A stretch of DNA of 64,000 nt, from NCBI GenBank assembly GCA_963791425.1, contig CAWBSE010000003.1, forward strand, positions 1 to 64,000. Direction: 5' to 3'. Both the position numbers and the translations under genes were made by a program. Source of the DNA: DATBLE01 sp963791425 (GTDB lineage: Bacteria > Actinomycetota > Thermoleophilia > Gaiellales > Gaiellaceae). The notes under the pieces were generated by a model. The model was given only the letters and a program-made list of their open reading frames with translations, was not told the origin of the DNA and did no database searches. The number at the start of each line of letters is the position of its first letter. Position 1 is the stretch's first letter. Shown in pieces: positions 62,723-64,000 of this stretch.

Positions 62723-63622
62723 GTGGGCAATGAGCCGACCTACGAGGCGGCCGGGGTCTCGCTCGCAACCGCCGGTGCGGTGGTCGAGCGGCTCCGGGCG
62801 GCGGTCGAGTCGACCGGGGCCGAAGGCTTCGGCGCGTTCGCGGGGTTGTATCCGCTCGACGACCGACGCCTGCTCGCCGCGTCAATGGACTCGATCGGGA
62901 CCAAGCCGATGGTCGCACGCGAGCGCGGGCTGCTCGGCAACTGCGGCGCCGACATGGCCGCGCACTGCATCAACGACGTGGCGACCACCGGAGCCGACCC
63001 GCTGTTCCTGCTCGACTACGTGGCGGCCAACCGGCTCGACCTCGAGCAGGTCGCCGAGCTGGTCGAGGGCGCGGCGGCGGTGTGCCGCGCCGCCCGGTGC
63101 GCGCTGATCGGCGGCGAGACCGCCGAGATGCCCGGCGTGTACCGCGAGGGCGAGCTCGACTTCGCCGCGACGTGCGTCGGGCTGGTCGACCGGCGTGACC
63201 TGGTCGACGGCTCGCGGGTCGAGGCCGGCGACTGGGTGGTCGGGTTCCCGTCGGCCGGCGTGCACGCGAACGGGTTCTCGCTCGTGCGCGGCGTCCTGGA
63301 CGTGGAGGACTACGACGGGGACGACCTGCTCGCGCCGACGCGGCTGTACCTCGACGACGTGCGGGCGCTGCGGCGTGACGCGGACGTGCGCGCGCTCGCG
63401 CACGTGACCGGCGGCGGGATCGAGGGCAACCTCTCGCGTGTGCTGCCGGACGGCGCGCACGCGGAGATCGACTGGGACGCGTGGGAGCGGCCGCCGGTGT
63501 TCGCGTGGCTCGCGCGGCACGTGGACGAAGAGGAGATGCGGCGCGTGTTCAACCTCGGGATCGGATACTGCGCGGTGGTCGCCGACCCGGCGGGCCGTCA
63601 GGTGATCGGGCGGATCGCGTGA
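62723..63622 (+). CDS. purM: AIR synthetase
   Basis: 299 residues. Closes the imidazole ring of FGAM with ATP. EPTYEAAGVSLATAGAVVERL, LAASMDSIGTKPMVARERG, NCGADMAAHCINDVATTGADPLFLLDYVAANRLD, RCALIGGETAEMPGVYREGELDFAATCVGLVDR (GGETAEMPG), PSAGVHANGFSLVR and HVTGGGIEGNLSRVLP are all typical. At 299 residues it is 30-40 shorter than usual: it ends right after YCAVVADPAGRQVIGRIA, skipping the ordinary last helix. GTG 62723; purN starts inside the stop (GTGA). Confidence 0.93.
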   Translation: MGNEPTYEAAGVSLATAGAVVERLRAAVESTGAEGFGAFAGLYPLDDRRLLAASMDSIGTKPMVARERGLLGNCGADMAAHCINDVATTGADPLFLLDYVAANRLDLEQVAELVEGAAAVCRAARCALIGGETAEMPGVYREGELDFAATCVGLVDRRDLVDGSRVEAGDWVVGFPSAGVHANGFSLVRGVLDVEDYDGDDLLAPTRLYLDDVRALRRDADVRALAHVTGGGIEGNLSRVLPDGAHAEIDWDAWERPPVFAWLARHVDEEEMRRVFNLGIGYCAVVADPAGRQVIGRIA

Positions 63623-64000
63623 TCGGCGTGCTCGCGTCCGGCGAGGGCACGAACCTCCAGGCGCTGATCGACGCCGGGCTGCCGATCTCGGCGGTGGCGT
63701 CGAACCGGGCCGAGGCGCGGGCGCTGGAACGGGCGGAGACTGCAGGCATCCCGGCCGGCGTCTTCCACGACCAGCTCGAGATGGCGGACTGGCTCGAGGC
63801 CCACGGTGTGACGATTGTTGTTCTTGCGGGCTACATGCGCCTTCTGACGCCGGCGTTCCTCGAGCGGTTCGACCCGATCGTCAACGTCCATCCGTCGCTG
63901 CTGCCGTCCTTTCCGGGGCTGCACGCGATCGAGCAGGCGGTCGAGGCGGGAGTCTCCGAGACCGGCGTCACCGTGCACCTCGTCGACGAGGGCGTCGACA
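63619..64000 (+). CDS. purN: GAR formyltransferase, partial (runs off window)
   Basis: The first 127 residues: IGVLASGEGTNLQALIDAGLPISAVASNRAEARALERAETAGIP, then VTIVVLAGYMRLLTPAFLERFDPIVNVHPSLLPSFPGLHAIEQAVEAGVSETGVTVHLVDEGVD. It shows the phosphate loop SGxGTNLQAL, the catalytic NVHPSLLPSFPG (Asn and His) and the folate-side D in VDEGVD. Transfers a formyl group from 10-formyl-THF to GAR. GTG 63619 overlaps the purM stop. The 3' end lies beyond position 64000; purH would be expected next. Confidence 0.93.
   Translation, partial: MIGVLASGEGTNLQALIDAGLPISAVASNRAEARALERAETAGIPAGVFHDQLEMADWLEAHGVTIVVLAGYMRLLTPAFLERFDPIVNVHPSLLPSFPGLHAIEQAVEAGVSETGVTVHLVDEGVD

Overview
The window is high-GC DNA with pervasive GTG starts and many start codons placed 6-8 bases after a TANNNT hexamer. 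This suggests an uncultured actinomycete, most likely of the Thermoleophilia (Gaiellales/Solirubrobacterales type). The assignment is inference from gene content, codon bias and start-site style, because no 16S gene is present.

Layout. 1-13 kb: stress and membrane genes (DUF1622, DUF1269, a lipoprotein, DUF2252, a two-TM potassium channel, an MFS exporter, YihY, TMEM175) and a large MalT-type LuxR regulator. 13-25.6 kb: an accessory region of small, unrelated, one-gene units on either strand. Nearly every unit is bounded by a short repeat always in the same orientation (nine copies ending GAACACTCGCGCA), or by a second repeat type sharing the terminal octamer CTCGCGCA. One unit is duplicated with its breakpoint exactly in that octamer, and an IS5/IS427-type transposase remnant sits in one copy. 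25.9-32 kb: core genome, with rpsF-ssb-rpsR-rplI, an array of five perfect hairpins, dnaB, a small Cys-rich gene, a strong terminator and purA. 32.2-48.2 kb: an MFS exporter, then a minus-strand run of 17 genes joined by ATGA/GTGA overlaps. It holds a lactonase-like MBL protein, two 3-hydroxyisobutyrate-dehydrogenase-like enzymes, carboxymuconolactone decarboxylases, SDRs, an alcohol dehydrogenase, an acetone-carboxylase/hydantoinase-like A/B/small-subunit set, a flavin monooxygenase-like enzyme, FdhD and MobA. 48.3-64 kb: most of de novo purine synthesis (purD-E-B-C-S-Q, purL-F, purM-N), interrupted by small accessory genes and a caa3 oxidase assembly gene.

How the genes work together. The pur genes cover nearly all steps to IMP and, with purA, the first committed step to AMP. 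purK and purH are not in the window. The 17-gene run reads as one catabolic transcription unit whose substrate cannot be named; carbonyl or lactone chemistry with an ATP-dependent carboxylase or amidohydrolase step is the best inference. It starts 41 bp from divergent purD.

Caveat. At least 13 genes carry a single net frameshift, most often one surplus base, including purC. This looks more like residual sequencing or assembly indels than decay. Coordinates for such genes span both frames.
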